Shown: one piece after another, positions 8,396 to 16,696 of the stretch
Layout: the number at the start of each line of letters is the position of its first letter
Position numbering within the stretch: the first letter of the stretch is position 1
DNA from: Brevibacillus antibioticus
Lineage (GTDB): Bacteria > Bacillota > Bacilli > Brevibacillales > Brevibacillaceae
Reading direction: 5' to 3'
NCBI RefSeq assembly: GCF_005217615.1
Contig: NZ_SZNK01000001.1
Span: forward strand, 2,313,501-2,377,500
DNA: 64,000 nucleotides
Program-made: the position numbers and the translations under genes
Notes under the pieces: generated by a model
What the model was told of the DNA's origin: nothing
The model's database searches: none
The model's input: only the letters and a program-made list of their open reading frames with translations

Positions 8396-9052
8396 TTATG
8401 ACTCCAGTCGGCTCATGATCTTGTCCACATAGCGCTGTGTCTCTTGCGGCAATTGGTCAAACTTCGCTTCTAGCTCGTCATCACTGCTAATTCCCAGACG
8501 ACGCATCCGACCTGGACCAGCATTGTAAGCAGCAAGCGCTACTTTCACATCTCCATCATAACGATCCAAAAGCGACTTCAAATATTTTGTTCCACCTTCA
8601 AGGTTTTCATCAGGGTCGTATACATTGCGGACTTGCATGGCTTTTGCGGTATTATCCATCAGCTGCATCAAGCCCTTCGCTCCTGCGTGAGATTCTACAT
8701 TCGGATTGAAATTGGATTCGGCCCTGACGACCTCTCTCACCAGATCAACGTCTACTCCGATCGCTTTCGCTTTCTGATCAATCTTATCCAAGATTTCTGG
8801 AGTAGGAACAGATGGCCCTTTTGCAAAAGACAGGGACTGCCCATTTTGAATATGAGTAGGAATCTTCCAGTTCCTGGAGCCATCTAGTTTGGCCAAAATC
8901 TCCTGCGAACTTATTACCCGCTGGCCGGTTGTTGCTAACTGGGACTGCAAGATGTCCGAGAAGAGCTCCTCGTCTCCATTTGAAAGCGAAGAGGCATCAT
9001 AGGTTTGCGGCAATGTTTGCAAATATGGTTGAAGTGATACAGGCACCTTCAT
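8396..9052 (-). CDS. lytic transglycosylase, SLT family
   Basis: Soluble lytic transglycosylases cleave the MurNAc-GlcNAc bond of peptidoglycan to give anhydro ends. The catalytic glutamate is E112 in [13 protein letters not shown], followed by [14 protein letters not shown] and [15 protein letters not shown], the standard goose-type lysozyme-like motifs in the C-terminal 120 residues. The first 90 residues are a low-similarity linker; no convincing signal peptide is visible. ATG 9052 (218 residues) follows an AAGGG; an ATG 13 codons earlier lacks a binding site. Resembles B. subtilis YjbJ (CwlQ). Confidence 0.88.
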   Translation of the reverse strand: MKVPVSLQPYLQTLPQTYDASSLSNGDEELFSDILQSQLATTGQRVISSQEILAKLDGSRNWKIPTHIQNGQSLSFAKGPSVPTPEILDKIDQKAKAIGVDVDLVREVVRAESNFNPNVESHAGAKGLMQLMDNTAKAMQVRNVYDPDENLEGGTKYLKSLLDRYDGDVKVALAAYNAGPGRMRRLGISSDDELEAKFDQLPQETQRYVDKIMSRLES

Positions 9053-9157
9053 AGTTTTGAACAACCCTTCCCTAGCTTGTCTACCTATCATTATAAAAAA
9101 GAAAGATCAGGAAGCCAATAGCTAAATGGCACTACTTGGGAAAGTAGCAATTTTACA

Positions 9158-9185
9158 TAAAAAAGAAGCCTCTATTCAAGGCTTC
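9158..9185 (-). terminator. terminator after tRNA-Pro
   Basis: Minus-strand hairpin GAAGCCT-loop-AGGCTTC followed by TTTTTTATG, 18 bases past the tRNA 3' end. Confidence 0.8.
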
Positions 9186-9202
9186 TGATCGTTACATGCA
9201 GA

Positions 9203-9279
9203 TGGTCGGAATGCAGGGATTCGAACCCTGGACCTCACCCACCCCAAGGGTGCGCGCTACCGGGCTGCGCCACATCCCG
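9203..9279 (-). tRNA. tRNA-Pro (anticodon GGG)
   Basis: The minus strand folds into a full cloverleaf. The acceptor CGGGATG pairs with CATTCCG (one G-U pair), the D-arm is GCGC-loop-GCGC, and the anticodon stem CACCC/GGGTG encloses loop TTGGGGT, giving anticodon GGG. The T-arm is CAGGG-TTCGAAT-CCCTG and the 3' end carries encoded ACCA (9206-9203). Proline codon CCC is read. It is a single tRNA between folE and the transglycosylase gene, with its own terminator. Confidence 0.95.
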
Positions 9280-9348
9280 ACTGTACATCCGTACTATACA
9301 ATATTTTACTTATAGAGTCAATATAATTTCCTTATTTTTGCATTCTGA

Positions 9349-9909
9349 TTAGCGCATCAAACTAATGACTTCTGCACGCGCAGCCGCATCTTTCTCAAAC
9401 ATCCCACGAACAGCAGAGGTGATCGTTTTCGAGCCTGGCTTTTTCACACCACGCATTGTCATGCACATATGCTCTGCCTCTACTACCACAACCACGCCGT
9501 GCGGATCGAGCTTACGCATAATCGAGTCAGCTACTGTCGCTGTAATTCTTTCCTGCAACTGCGGACGTTTCGCTACGGTATCGACCGCACGCGCGAGCTT
9601 GCTCAGTCCAACCACGCGGCCCCCACGCGGTACGTAAGCGACATGCGCTTTTCCGAAAAAGGGAACCAAGTGATGCTCACACATAGAGTAAAACGGAATG
9701 TCCTTTACTAACACCATTTCCTCATGATCTTCGCTAAAGATAGTCTCGAAATATTGCTCTTCGTTTATATGCATGCCCTCAAATACTTCAGCGTACATTT
9801 TCGCAACTCGCTTAGGGGTATCCAGCACTCCTTCACGATCGGGATCATCCCCCACTGCCTCTAGGATCATGCGAACAGCTTGCTGTATTTTATCTAAGTC
9901 GACGTTCAT
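9349..9909 (-). CDS. folE: GTP cyclohydrolase I
   Basis: FolE (MtrA in B. subtilis) converts GTP to dihydroneopterin triphosphate, the first step of folate synthesis. The 186 residues carry the zinc-binding [18 protein letters not shown] signature and the second cysteine in [16 protein letters not shown], followed by [11 protein letters not shown] 9909 is chosen because GGAGG lies just upstream; the open frame continues upstream without similarity. It is next to the HU gene, as in B. subtilis. Confidence 0.97.
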   Translation of the reverse strand: MNVDLDKIQQAVRMILEAVGDDPDREGVLDTPKRVAKMYAEVFEGMHINEEQYFETIFSEDHEEMVLVKDIPFYSMCEHHLVPFFGKAHVAYVPRGGRVVGLSKLARAVDTVAKRPQLQERITATVADSIMRKLDPHGVVVVVEAEHMCMTMRGVKKPGSKTITSAVRGMFEKDAAARAEVISLMR

Positions 9910-10083
9910 TATTGTACCTCCTACGTAACGGCATACGCCTTGTTTCTCATCACTAAGGTCTGTCTGCTCCAAATCAGTGCCAGACTTAGTGCCTGCTCGC
10001 GATCAAAGCCAATCTTACCATAACGTTTAAAAAAAGACAAAAAGATATATCAGAATTTTCATAGGCAAACTGTATGTACATAG

Positions 10084-10118
10084 AAAAAAATCCACATTTT
10101 ATCAATGTGGATTTTTTT
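10084..10118 (-). terminator. terminator after hbs
   Basis: Near-perfect hairpin TCCACAT-loop-ATGTGGA with A- and T-tracts on both sides, 31 bases past the hbs stop. The symmetry would allow action on either strand; only the minus strand has a gene reading into it. Confidence 0.85.
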
Positions 10119-10148
10119 ATGTAAGTGCTTCGTTCTCAAAAGAAACAA

Positions 10149-10421
10149 CTACTTGATGGAGTCTTTGAGTTGTTTACCTGGTTTAAACGCAGGTACTTTG
10201 CTGGAAGCGATTTCGATCTCTTCACCAGTTTGTGGGTTACGACCTTTACGAGCCGCGCGTTCACGAACTTCGAAGTTACCAAAGCCGATCAGTTGGACTT
10301 TATCACCCGTTTTCAATGCATCTGCAATTGCGTCAAGAACTGCATCAACTGCTTTTGTTGCATCTTTCTTGGTGAGTTCTGTGGTTTCAGCCACTTTTGC
10401 AATCAGTTCTGTTTTGTTCAT
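10149..10421 (-). CDS. hbs: DNA-binding protein HU
   Basis: HU is the main nucleoid protein; as a dimer it bends and compacts DNA. The 90 residues begin [12 protein letters not shown] and hold the arm motif [21 protein letters not shown] with the intercalating proline region. ATG 10421 is preceded by GGGGAGGTG; a GTG three codons earlier is inside that binding site and is rejected. It stands alone between spoIVA and folE, as in B. subtilis. Confidence 0.97.
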   Translation of the reverse strand: MNKTELIAKVAETTELTKKDATKAVDAVLDAIADALKTGDKVQLIGFGNFEVRERAARKGRNPQTGEEIEIASSKVPAFKPGKQLKDSIK

Positions 10422-10588
10422 TTTATTCACCTCCCCTCAAAGAACACCAAGTCCTAGCTATTATTTTTCTTAACCGAAACGAAGCGTTTTATACACGAAT
10501 GGTTGTTTTTACCGATCTGACAAGCTTATAGTAATACACCGATTTCTTAAATTCAAGCCCCTCCTGTCGAAATTGAACGAAATACAAG

Positions 10589-10620
10589 AAAAAAAGGCAT
10601 CTCGTCATGTGAGATGCCTT
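10589..10620 (-). terminator. terminator after spoIVA
   Basis: Minus-strand hairpin AAGGCATCTC-loop-GAGATGCCTT, a perfect 10-bp stem, followed by TTTTTCTTG. Confidence 0.88.
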
Positions 10621-10658
10621 CCCTCTATTTGTTGTTTGTAGGACTTTAGAACTAATTA

Positions 10659-12140
10659 TTAGAGTATGATCGCTATCAGGCCACCAGATCCCTCGTTGAT
10701 GATTCGCCCCAATGTCTCCTGTAATTTGTATCTGGCGTTGTCTGGCATCATGGTAATTTTTGCCTGAATACCCTCTCTTACGATGGAATGAAGCGAGCGT
10801 CCAAAAATATCGGAGTTCCAGATGGAAAGCGGGTCTTTGTCAAAATCTTGCATCAGATAACGGACAAGTTCCTCACTCTGCTTCTCTGTTCCGATAATCG
10901 GAGCAAATTCAGACTCGACATCCACCCGAATCATGTGAATCGACGGTGCTGTTGCTTTGAGTCTGACTCCAAAGCGCGGTCCCTGGCGGATCAGTTCAGG
11001 TTCGTCCAAGGTCATTTCATGCAACGACGGGGCTGCTATACCGTAGCCCGTACTTCGGACCATGTGCAATGCATCTGCTACCTGATCAAACTCGCGCTTG
11101 GCATGTGCGAATTCCTGCATGATTTTCAGCAAGTGATCTTTGCCATTTATCTCAACACCGACAATTTCCATCAAGATGCGGTCATACAGTTCATCTGGCG
11201 CGTAGAGGTCAATCTCTGCGATCCCTTGCCCCATATGCATACCAGCAAGGGAGGCTCTCTCTACGAAGTCATAGTCATTGAAGAAGCCGACGACACGGTC
11301 CACATCGCGTAACCGGCGAATGTCCTGCACGGTCTCACGCACAGCTTCCTCGTAGTTCTGACGCAGCCAGTGCCCGTTTTCCAGCACCATTACCCAGCTT
11401 GGAAGATTTACATTTACTTCATGAACTGGGAATTCAAACAAGACTTCTCTCATGAGGAGCAAGATTTCCTGCTCAGTCATATGATCAACCGACAAAGCAA
11501 CGACTGGTACATCGTATTTTTCCTGGAGCTGTACACGAAGGTTTTGTGCTTCGTCCGAGCGCGGACGCGTCGAGTTCACAACGATCACGAACGGTTTTCC
11601 GACTTCCTTCAGCTCGTTTACAACCCGCTCCTCTGCATCGATGTATCCTACACGCGGTATTTCCGCGATGCTGCCATCCGTTGTCACAACGATCCCGATG
11701 GTTGAGTGTTCCTGGATAACCTTGCGTGTTCCGACTTCGGCCGCTTCCTCAAATGGTACAGGTTCTTCATACCAAGGTGTATTTACCATTCTTGGTCCAT
11801 TGTCGTCTTCAAAGCCCTTTGCCCCTTGTACCGTATAGCCAACGCAGTCAACGAGGCGGACATTGATGCTGAGTCCTTCTGTCACATGTACGTTAACGGC
11901 CTGATTCGGAACAAATTTGGGTTCTGTTGTCATGATTGTTCGTCCTGAAGCGCTCTGCGGCAATTCGTCTGTCGCACGTATCCGCTCCGCTTCAGAGTTG
12001 ATATTCGGGATGACAACTTGCTCCATAAACCGCTTGATAAAGGTCGACTTTCCCGTACGAACAGGGCCTACCACTCCGAGGTAGATGTCTCCGCCCGTCC
12101 GCTCGGCAATGTCTTTAAAGATGTCGACTCGTTCCACCAT
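10659..12140 (-). CDS. spoIVA: stage IV sporulation protein A (spore coat ATPase)
   Basis: SpoIVA is the base-layer protein of the spore coat; it hydrolyses ATP and polymerises on the outer forespore membrane. The 493 residues (B. subtilis 492) carry a Walker A GPVRTGKST at 25-33, and DCVGYTVQGAKGF and VVTTDGSI in the P-loop domain. The very C-terminus, INEGSGGLIAIIL, matches the region contacting SpoVM. The start has GGAGG upstream. It is expressed by sigma-E in B. subtilis; I could not place a convincing sigma-E promoter here. Confidence 0.97.
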   Translation of the reverse strand: MVERVDIFKDIAERTGGDIYLGVVGPVRTGKSTFIKRFMEQVVIPNINSEAERIRATDELPQSASGRTIMTTEPKFVPNQAVNVHVTEGLSINVRLVDCVGYTVQGAKGFEDDNGPRMVNTPWYEEPVPFEEAAEVGTRKVIQEHSTIGIVVTTDGSIAEIPRVGYIDAEERVVNELKEVGKPFVIVVNSTRPRSDEAQNLRVQLQEKYDVPVVALSVDHMTEQEILLLMREVLFEFPVHEVNVNLPSWVMVLENGHWLRQNYEEAVRETVQDIRRLRDVDRVVGFFNDYDFVERASLAGMHMGQGIAEIDLYAPDELYDRILMEIVGVEINGKDHLLKIMQEFAHAKREFDQVADALHMVRSTGYGIAAPSLHEMTLDEPELIRQGPRFGVRLKATAPSIHMIRVDVESEFAPIIGTEKQSEELVRYLMQDFDKDPLSIWNSDIFGRSLHSIVREGIQAKITMMPDNARYKLQETLGRIINEGSGGLIAIIL

Positions 12141-12279
12141 CGATGACCTCCTTCTATTTGTCTATTTTTACACTATGACCGATTTTCCGAATTATCCCTG
12201 ACCGCCAGTATTTTCGTAGGGAATCTCGTACTAGTTTTGTGGACAGTACAAATATATGTATTTTTGCGTGAAATAGAAC

Positions 12280-12309
12280 AAAAAAAACGACCCTGATTAG
12301 AGTCGTTTT
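12280..12309 (-). terminator. terminator after the yphF-like gene
   Basis: Minus-strand hairpin AAAACGAC-loop-GTCGTTTT running into TTTTG, just past the stop at 12318. Confidence 0.8.
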
Positions 12310-12317
12310 ACACGAAG

Positions 12318-13046
12318 TTAATTTAGTTTGAGAAGCTTAGGTTCACCATTGACCATTTCATATGGAAACGATTTCGCGGGCACGAACATGGAATTGCGCG
12401 CCAACACGTACCTCGGGTCTGTTTTTTCCGGTACGGTTACTTTTGTATCCCGAAGCAATTGCGCGATATCTGTAGCATAATCAATCCCGACTACTCCTTC
12501 AGCGTTCATGACCAGTGGCAATAAGTAAGTCCCCATTGTGGACGGTACCTGCCACGCTTTTAACCCGAGCCGGTCATGATCGATGGAATAGTATCCATTC
12601 CCCAAATCAGCGAGTACAGGCAGCTTTTCGAAATGTCCCTTGTAACGGTCTACTTCGCTCTGGACATCCGCTACTGTACTGACAGCGCTCAAATGAATGA
12701 GCTTCACTGTTGGCTTTGTTTCCACATCAATCAGTACGTACTTGTATACGCCGCCTTTTTCAAATGCGTTTCCAGGTACATCCGGCATGTATTTAGGGAT
12801 CATCCTGCGGAAATCAATCTCGTATTTTTCAAAAATAGGAGTATCGATGGATTTCGTTTCGATTGGCAACACTGCTGTGTCTTTTTGGAATTGCTCAATC
12901 GCTTTTTGTGTTGCTTCTACAAAAAAGGTACTAGGAATTTGATTCTCTGCTCTGCGCTCATTCGGATACAAGCATCCAGATAAAAGGGAAGACAGAATCG
13001 TCAAACTGATCACAAACTTGAACGATTTTCGCCACGATTGCCACAT
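12318..13046 (-). CDS. yphF: YphF-like lipoprotein
   Basis: The 242-residue protein begins with a type II signal peptide whose lipobox LLSGC puts the lipidated cysteine at residue 25, so it should be anchored outside the membrane. The mature part shows no catalytic motif I recognise. Its place directly upstream of spoIVA and size match B. subtilis yphF, a lipoprotein of unknown function, so the symbol rests largely on synteny. ATG 13046 follows AGAGGTG; the frame stays open upstream into the ferredoxin gene. Confidence 0.8.
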   Translation of the reverse strand: MWQSWRKSFKFVISLTILSSLLSGCLYPNERRAENQIPSTFFVEATQKAIEQFQKDTAVLPIETKSIDTPIFEKYEIDFRRMIPKYMPDVPGNAFEKGGVYKYVLIDVETKPTVKLIHLSAVSTVADVQSEVDRYKGHFEKLPVLADLGNGYYSIDHDRLGLKAWQVPSTMGTYLLPLVMNAEGVVGIDYATDIAQLLRDTKVTVPEKTDPRYVLARNSMFVPAKSFPYEMVNGEPKLLKLN

Positions 13047-13062
13047 CTTATGTACACACCTC

Positions 13063-13410
13063 TTACATTCCATCTTCATTTTCTTTTCGTTGTCGCTCGA
13101 GTGCAGCCGCTACCACTGATTTCAGCTTGCTTTCTGGAATCCTGACTGTACAATCCTTTTCCGTCGTTTTTGCCTGACAGGCCAAACGAATTCCATTCGC
13201 CAGATCCTTTTCAGGCAGCTTTCGCTTTTCCAGCGCCGTTGGCGGGCACAGCAGGCCATCCTCAACGACCACGCGGCACATCAGACAAGATGCGTGTCCA
13301 CCGCATCTCTGCGGGATGACGACGCGAGCTGACGAAGCTACACCGACCAAGGTTTGCCCTGTCCGCGCCTTCACACTTTTCTTGCTCGGGAGAAAGGTTA
13401 CTTTCCCCAT
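13063..13410 (-). CDS. [2Fe-2S] ferredoxin (copy 1)
   Basis: A 115-residue plant-type ferredoxin. The cluster ligands are C36, C42, C45 and C78 in QRCGGHASCLMC and LACQAK; spacing of five, then two, residues differs slightly from the C-x4-C-x2-C of the next gene. C55 is an extra cysteine. The C-terminal tail (ALERQRKENEDGM) is charged and extends past the fold. Such proteins pass single electrons; the partner is unknown. It is not present at this place in B. subtilis. The start at 13410 is 16 bases past the upstream ferredoxin stop. Confidence 0.88.
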   Translation of the reverse strand: MGKVTFLPSKKSVKARTGQTLVGVASSARVVIPQRCGGHASCLMCRVVVEDGLLCPPTALEKRKLPEKDLANGIRLACQAKTTEKDCTVRIPESKLKSVVAAALERQRKENEDGM

Positions 13411-13426
13411 TCCGTCACTTCCTTTA

Positions 13427-13723
13427 CTAGTACGGCCGATGAGCTACCTTGACTGTTCCTGATGAAACAATCTTCGTCTGGCAGCCTAATCTGTAGCCTT
13501 CTGTGCGTTCAGCCTTGCGCAACCGCAGCTTTTCTTCTGGTGTCACTTCGTTTAGGTACTCTGCCCCTTCCAAAACATGCGTACGGCATTGTGCACATAC
13601 CCCTCTTTGGCATGCATGGCCCCAAACGACGTTGTTCTTTTTCGCAAGAGCAACAATGGATTGATTCAACTCGATCGAGACTTCATGACTGCCTGCACGA
13701 GTAAGTAATGTGATCGTCGACAT
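13427..13723 (-). CDS. [2Fe-2S] ferredoxin (copy 2)
   Basis: A 98-residue ferredoxin with ligands C38, C43, C46 and C81 (HACQRGVCAQC, then RLGCQTK), the standard plant or adrenodoxin-type arrangement. Residues 1-20 form the usual beta-grasp start. It is only modestly similar to the adjacent copy, so the pair is not a recent duplication. The start at 13723 follows GGGAGG. Together with the yphE-like gene upstream and the yphF-like gene downstream it probably forms one transcript. Confidence 0.9.
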   Translation of the reverse strand: MSTITLLTRAGSHEVSIELNQSIVALAKKNNVVWGHACQRGVCAQCRTHVLEGAEYLNEVTPEEKLRLRKAERTEGYRLGCQTKIVSSGTVKVAHRPY

Positions 13724-13735
13724 CGATAATCCTCC

Positions 13736-13924
13736 CTAGACAAAAATCACAATCAAAATCATGACCAGCACGACGAGTAAAAGTAAGAATGCGAAGGCCT
13801 TCACAAGGAACCGCAAAAACCCATTCGCTATTTTTCTGGCAAAGATCATAACTAAATTGCAGACGAACATGAGCCCAATGGCGATTAAGGAAATGTTCAT
13901 CTTTGTCATAGGATCAATATACAT
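13736..13924 (-). CDS. yphE: YphE-like small membrane protein (DUF2768)
   Basis: A 62-residue protein with two hydrophobic helices (about 10-28 and 38-61) separated by the basic segment ARKIANGFLRFLVK. Length, topology and position match B. subtilis YphE, family DUF2768, of unknown function in the yph sporulation-region cluster. The start is uncertain: ATGs occur at residues 1, 6 and 9, and the only upstream purine run is AAAGGA, somewhat distant. Confidence 0.75.
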   Translation of the reverse strand: MYIDPMTKMNISLIAIGLMFVCNLVMIFARKIANGFLRFLVKAFAFLLLLVVLVMILIVIFV

Positions 13925-14058
13925 CTGGACTGCAGCATCCTTTGCATTTTTTGCTTAATTATACCATAATTCCCCCTCTTCGTCTGACGCTTGTGAACCT
14001 AATACTAGACATTCGCATAGACTATCGTGATGAATTCGCCCATTGGAGGGATGAAACG

Positions 14059-14547
14059 TTGAGTAATAAAGTAAGTAATCGAAAATGGCGGAATCCATAC
14101 GCGCCTATACCTAGCAAAAAATTAAGCGACCAAGTCGAAAATGTCTCTCTTTCCATATCCCCGAAAAGGATCCTGCCTGCGGTTGATTTGCGCACCTCTG
14201 TTTCAAAAATGCGCCATAACATCAAAGGGATCGGCAGCACGATTCGGCAGGTAGAAGACACGATGGATTCGCTGTACGGGGCGATGGAGATGATTGAGAA
14301 CCTGGGAAAACGCACGCCTGAGCCTGAGGTCGTTGCCGAAAAGCCTGCAGGCAAACGCAAAGCTGCTCCAGAGCCACAAAAAGCAGCAGAAACAACAACA
14401 ACAACAACACAGCAGGAATCAGGCTTAGGCAACCTTTTGGCCAATATAGATATCGGGCAATTACTGGGTCTCCTGCAATCCCCTTTGGTCCAGAACCTGA
14501 TTACACAGGTAAGCAGCAGCTCCAAGGAACGAAAAAAAGAGGGATAA
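14059..14547 (+). CDS. unknown protein with Ala/Thr-rich linker, 162 residues
   Basis: This is the only plus-strand gene in the first 27 kb. A TTG at 14059 is preceded by GGAGGG at eight bases; the frame is open further upstream but without a binding site. The protein is basic at the start, has a helical stretch (RTSVSKMRHNIKGIGSTIRQ), a low-complexity middle rich in P, A, K and T with six consecutive threonines, and a hydrophobic C-terminal segment NLLANIDIGQLLGLLQSPLV. A strong terminator follows. I do not recognise the family; surface or spore localisation would be guesswork. Confidence 0.72.
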   Translation: MSNKVSNRKWRNPYAPIPSKKLSDQVENVSLSISPKRILPAVDLRTSVSKMRHNIKGIGSTIRQVEDTMDSLYGAMEMIENLGKRTPEPEVVAEKPAGKRKAAPEPQKAAETTTTTTQQESGLGNLLANIDIGQLLGLLQSPLVQNLITQVSSSSKERKKEG

Positions 14548-14563
14548 GATCCCTCTTTTTTTC
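14533..14563 (+). terminator. terminator after the 162-residue gene
   Basis: Hairpin AAAGAGGGAT-AAG-ATCCCTCTTT followed by TTTT. It overlaps the end of the reading frame. Confidence 0.87.
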
Positions 14564-14667
14564 TTGCAATCTGTAGGTCAGCCATGTCCCTGTAGAGCCA
14601 TGATTGTTCCTAGTCTTACTGTATGACGGTTTTTGATGCAGGTAACGGGCATAATCGCCCATTTCTC

Positions 14668-14934
14668 TTATTTGAGCAGCTTGGTCAAAGTGGACATGTC
14701 ACCCAGATTGATTTCCTGATTGCGAAACATTTCAATGACCTTATCCTCTTTTTCAGGAGTTAATTGCTTACCGCTAAGGGTAGCGAGCGTGCGAATGATT
14801 TGACGCAGCTTGGTCTCGTCTTCAAAGTCACTGCGCTTGACCTGACCAGCTAGTGAGCGAAGCTTTTCTTCATCGACATTTTCCGTTGCTTTCCCTTGTA
14901 AACGCTCAAAAAGTCGTTTCGACATATTATTCAT
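14668..14934 (-). CDS. spoVIF: stage VI sporulation protein F
   Basis: The 88-residue protein matches the SpoVIF family in size and in a helical core: LRSLAGQVKRSDFEDETKLR, TLATLSGKQLTPEKEDKVIE and a glycine-containing end. In B. subtilis SpoVIF is a late sporulation factor needed for sigma-K/GerE-dependent coat gene expression. ATG 14934 follows AGGAGGAG; a second ATG three codons later is possible. It lies alone downstream of gpsA. Assignment is by pattern, not alignment. Confidence 0.8.
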   Translation of the reverse strand: MNNMSKRLFERLQGKATENVDEEKLRSLAGQVKRSDFEDETKLRQIIRTLATLSGKQLTPEKEDKVIEMFRNQEINLGDMSTLTKLLK

Positions 14935-15012
14935 GTGAAATCTCCTCCTGCACATGGGCTTTCACCCTATTGTATGTGCAGAAGCCTAAATCGGTGATAA
15001 TTCATTCATGAC

Positions 15013-16041
15013 TTATTCCACATCGGGATTGAGGTACGCCATTTCAAAGGTTTTTCCGCGCCCCATCAGTTCTTCCACACCTTGACGAGCTTCTTTTCCT
15101 TCGAACAGCATGCCATACAGAACAGAAGTGATTGGCATTTCAACCTGCTCGCGTTGCGATAAGGAAAAAGCTGCATTTGTCGTGCGAACACCTTCGACGA
15201 CCATCCCCATCTGTGCCAGTACGTCATCGAGTTTTTTTCCTTGTCCGAGCAGATAACCTGCACGCCAGTTTCGGCTGTGTTTACTCGTACATGTGGCAAT
15301 CAAATCACCTACGCCAGCCAGACCCGCAAAAGTAAGTGGTTTTGCGCCGAGCTTAATGCCCATACGGCTAATTTCAGCCAAGCCACGGGTCAACAAGGCT
15401 GCTTTCGCGTTATCTCCATACCCTAACCCATCAGACATCCCTGCACCAAGTGCAATGATGTTCTTCAACGCTCCAGCGATCTCAGCACCAATCAAATCCG
15501 GGTTGGTATACACACGAAAATTCGTATTCATCAGCAAATCCTGAGAGCGCAGCATACTTTCTTCCGACTCAGACGCCATCACAACGGTCGTTGGTTGCCT
15601 TTTGACTACTTCCTCGGCATGGCTTGGTCCTGACAACACAGCCAATCTGGACGCAATCTCTTTTGGCACCTCTTCCGCAATGACTTCTGACATTCGCTTC
15701 AGGCTTTCCAATTCAAAGCCTTTTGTCGCATGAATCAAAAGGACATCTGGTTCTAGGTGCGGAGCCACTTGCTGACAAATTTGACGCATGGCATGAGAAG
15801 GAACAACGAGAAGAACGATGCGCTTGCCTACTACAGCCTCTTGAATGTTGGTCGTCGCCACTATGTTTGCTGAAAGCTTTTCTTGCGGCAGGTATTTTTC
15901 ATTCACATGCTTGCTGTTTATTTCTTCTGCCAGCTTGGTATCCCGTACCCAAAGCGTAACCTGATGACCGTTGTCCGCCAAGACTGTAGCAAGTGCCGTT
16001 CCCCAGCTTCCGGCACCAATCACCGTAACATTTTGAATCAA
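15013..16041 (-). CDS. gpsA: glycerol-3-phosphate dehydrogenase [NAD(P)+]
   Basis: GpsA reduces dihydroxyacetone phosphate to sn-glycerol 3-phosphate for phospholipid synthesis. The NAD site GAGSWGTALA (9-18) and the catalytic-domain motifs GALKNIIALGAG and AGVGDLIATCTS are clear. I choose TTG 16041 (342 residues) because GGAGGGG stands six bases upstream and the family begins right before VTVIGAG; ATGs upstream overlap plsY. It is directly downstream of plsY, the next enzyme's gene, a functional pairing. Confidence 0.96.
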   Translation of the reverse strand: MIQNVTVIGAGSWGTALATVLADNGHQVTLWVRDTKLAEEINSKHVNEKYLPQEKLSANIVATTNIQEAVVGKRIVLLVVPSHAMRQICQQVAPHLEPDVLLIHATKGFELESLKRMSEVIAEEVPKEIASRLAVLSGPSHAEEVVKRQPTTVVMASESEESMLRSQDLLMNTNFRVYTNPDLIGAEIAGALKNIIALGAGMSDGLGYGDNAKAALLTRGLAEISRMGIKLGAKPLTFAGLAGVGDLIATCTSKHSRNWRAGYLLGQGKKLDDVLAQMGMVVEGVRTTNAAFSLSQREQVEMPITSVLYGMLFEGKEARQGVEELMGRGKTFEMAYLNPDVE

Positions 16042-16078
16042 TACGTCCCCCTCCACTTTTCTCATATCCGTGCGCACA

Positions 16079-16681
16079 TTATCCCAGCTTCCGGTTGGAC
16101 TTATCTCCTAGTTTCCGTTCGTTTCCTGCAAGAAGATTGCGGATATTATTATAATGACGAATGTAAGCAAAGATTGCGATCGCCAAACTCGCCCAAAAAA
16201 AGGAGATAGGTTTGTCCAACAAGTAAAGGGCAGGTGGGATAACCGTTACGATAACCAATGATCCTAATGAAACAAAGCGAGTGATCGCAATGACTAAGAC
16301 AGCCAACACGGCAGCGATTAAAAATGCCAAGGGAGAAAACCCTAACACGACACCTAGCGTGGTCGCAATGCCTTTTCCCCCGCGGAATCCAAAAAAGATC
16401 GGCCAATTGTGACCCGCGATAACAAACAAGCCTGCCACTGCGTACGCTGCTGCGTCCCCCGTCATCAGGTGAGTCAGTCCCATCGCAGCTAATCCTTTTA
16501 GTGCATCAAGAAGGAGAACGGCAATGCCGGGGCCTTTTCCTAACACCCTGAGGGTATTGGTTGCACCGGCATTTCCGCTGCCATGAGAACGAATGTCAAT
16601 TCCTGCGACTTTTTTGGCGATCAGATAGCTAAAGCTAATAGAACCGATTAAATAGCTTAGCACCCAGGATAATAACACCAT
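16079..16681 (-). CDS. plsY: glycerol-3-phosphate acyltransferase PlsY
   Basis: PlsY moves acyl groups from acyl-phosphate to glycerol 3-phosphate, giving lysophosphatidate. The 200-residue protein has about five transmembrane helices and the three PlsY motifs: SHGSGNAGATNTLR, GHNWPIFFGFRGGKGIAT and a C-terminal RHYNNIRNLLAG. ATG 16681 follows GGGAGAG. It stands between der and gpsA, so substrate and acyltransferase are made from one transcript; the next acyltransferase, PlsC, is at 22366-22959. Confidence 0.95.
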   Translation of the reverse strand: MVLLSWVLSYLIGSISFSYLIAKKVAGIDIRSHGSGNAGATNTLRVLGKGPGIAVLLLDALKGLAAMGLTHLMTGDAAAYAVAGLFVIAGHNWPIFFGFRGGKGIATTLGVVLGFSPLAFLIAAVLAVLVIAITRFVSLGSLVIVTVIPPALYLLDKPISFFWASLAIAIFAYIRHYNNIRNLLAGNERKLGDKSNRKLG

Positions 16682-16696
16682 GGCGTTTTTCTCTCC

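Noticed and set aside
10431-10588. Clear promoter for hbs
   Set aside because: A TATAAA is present, but the nearest TTGTCA is 24 bases away; I could not support a promoter.
12141-12279. Sigma-E promoter for spoIVA
   Set aside because: Only poor matches at unsuitable spacing were found, so none is listed.
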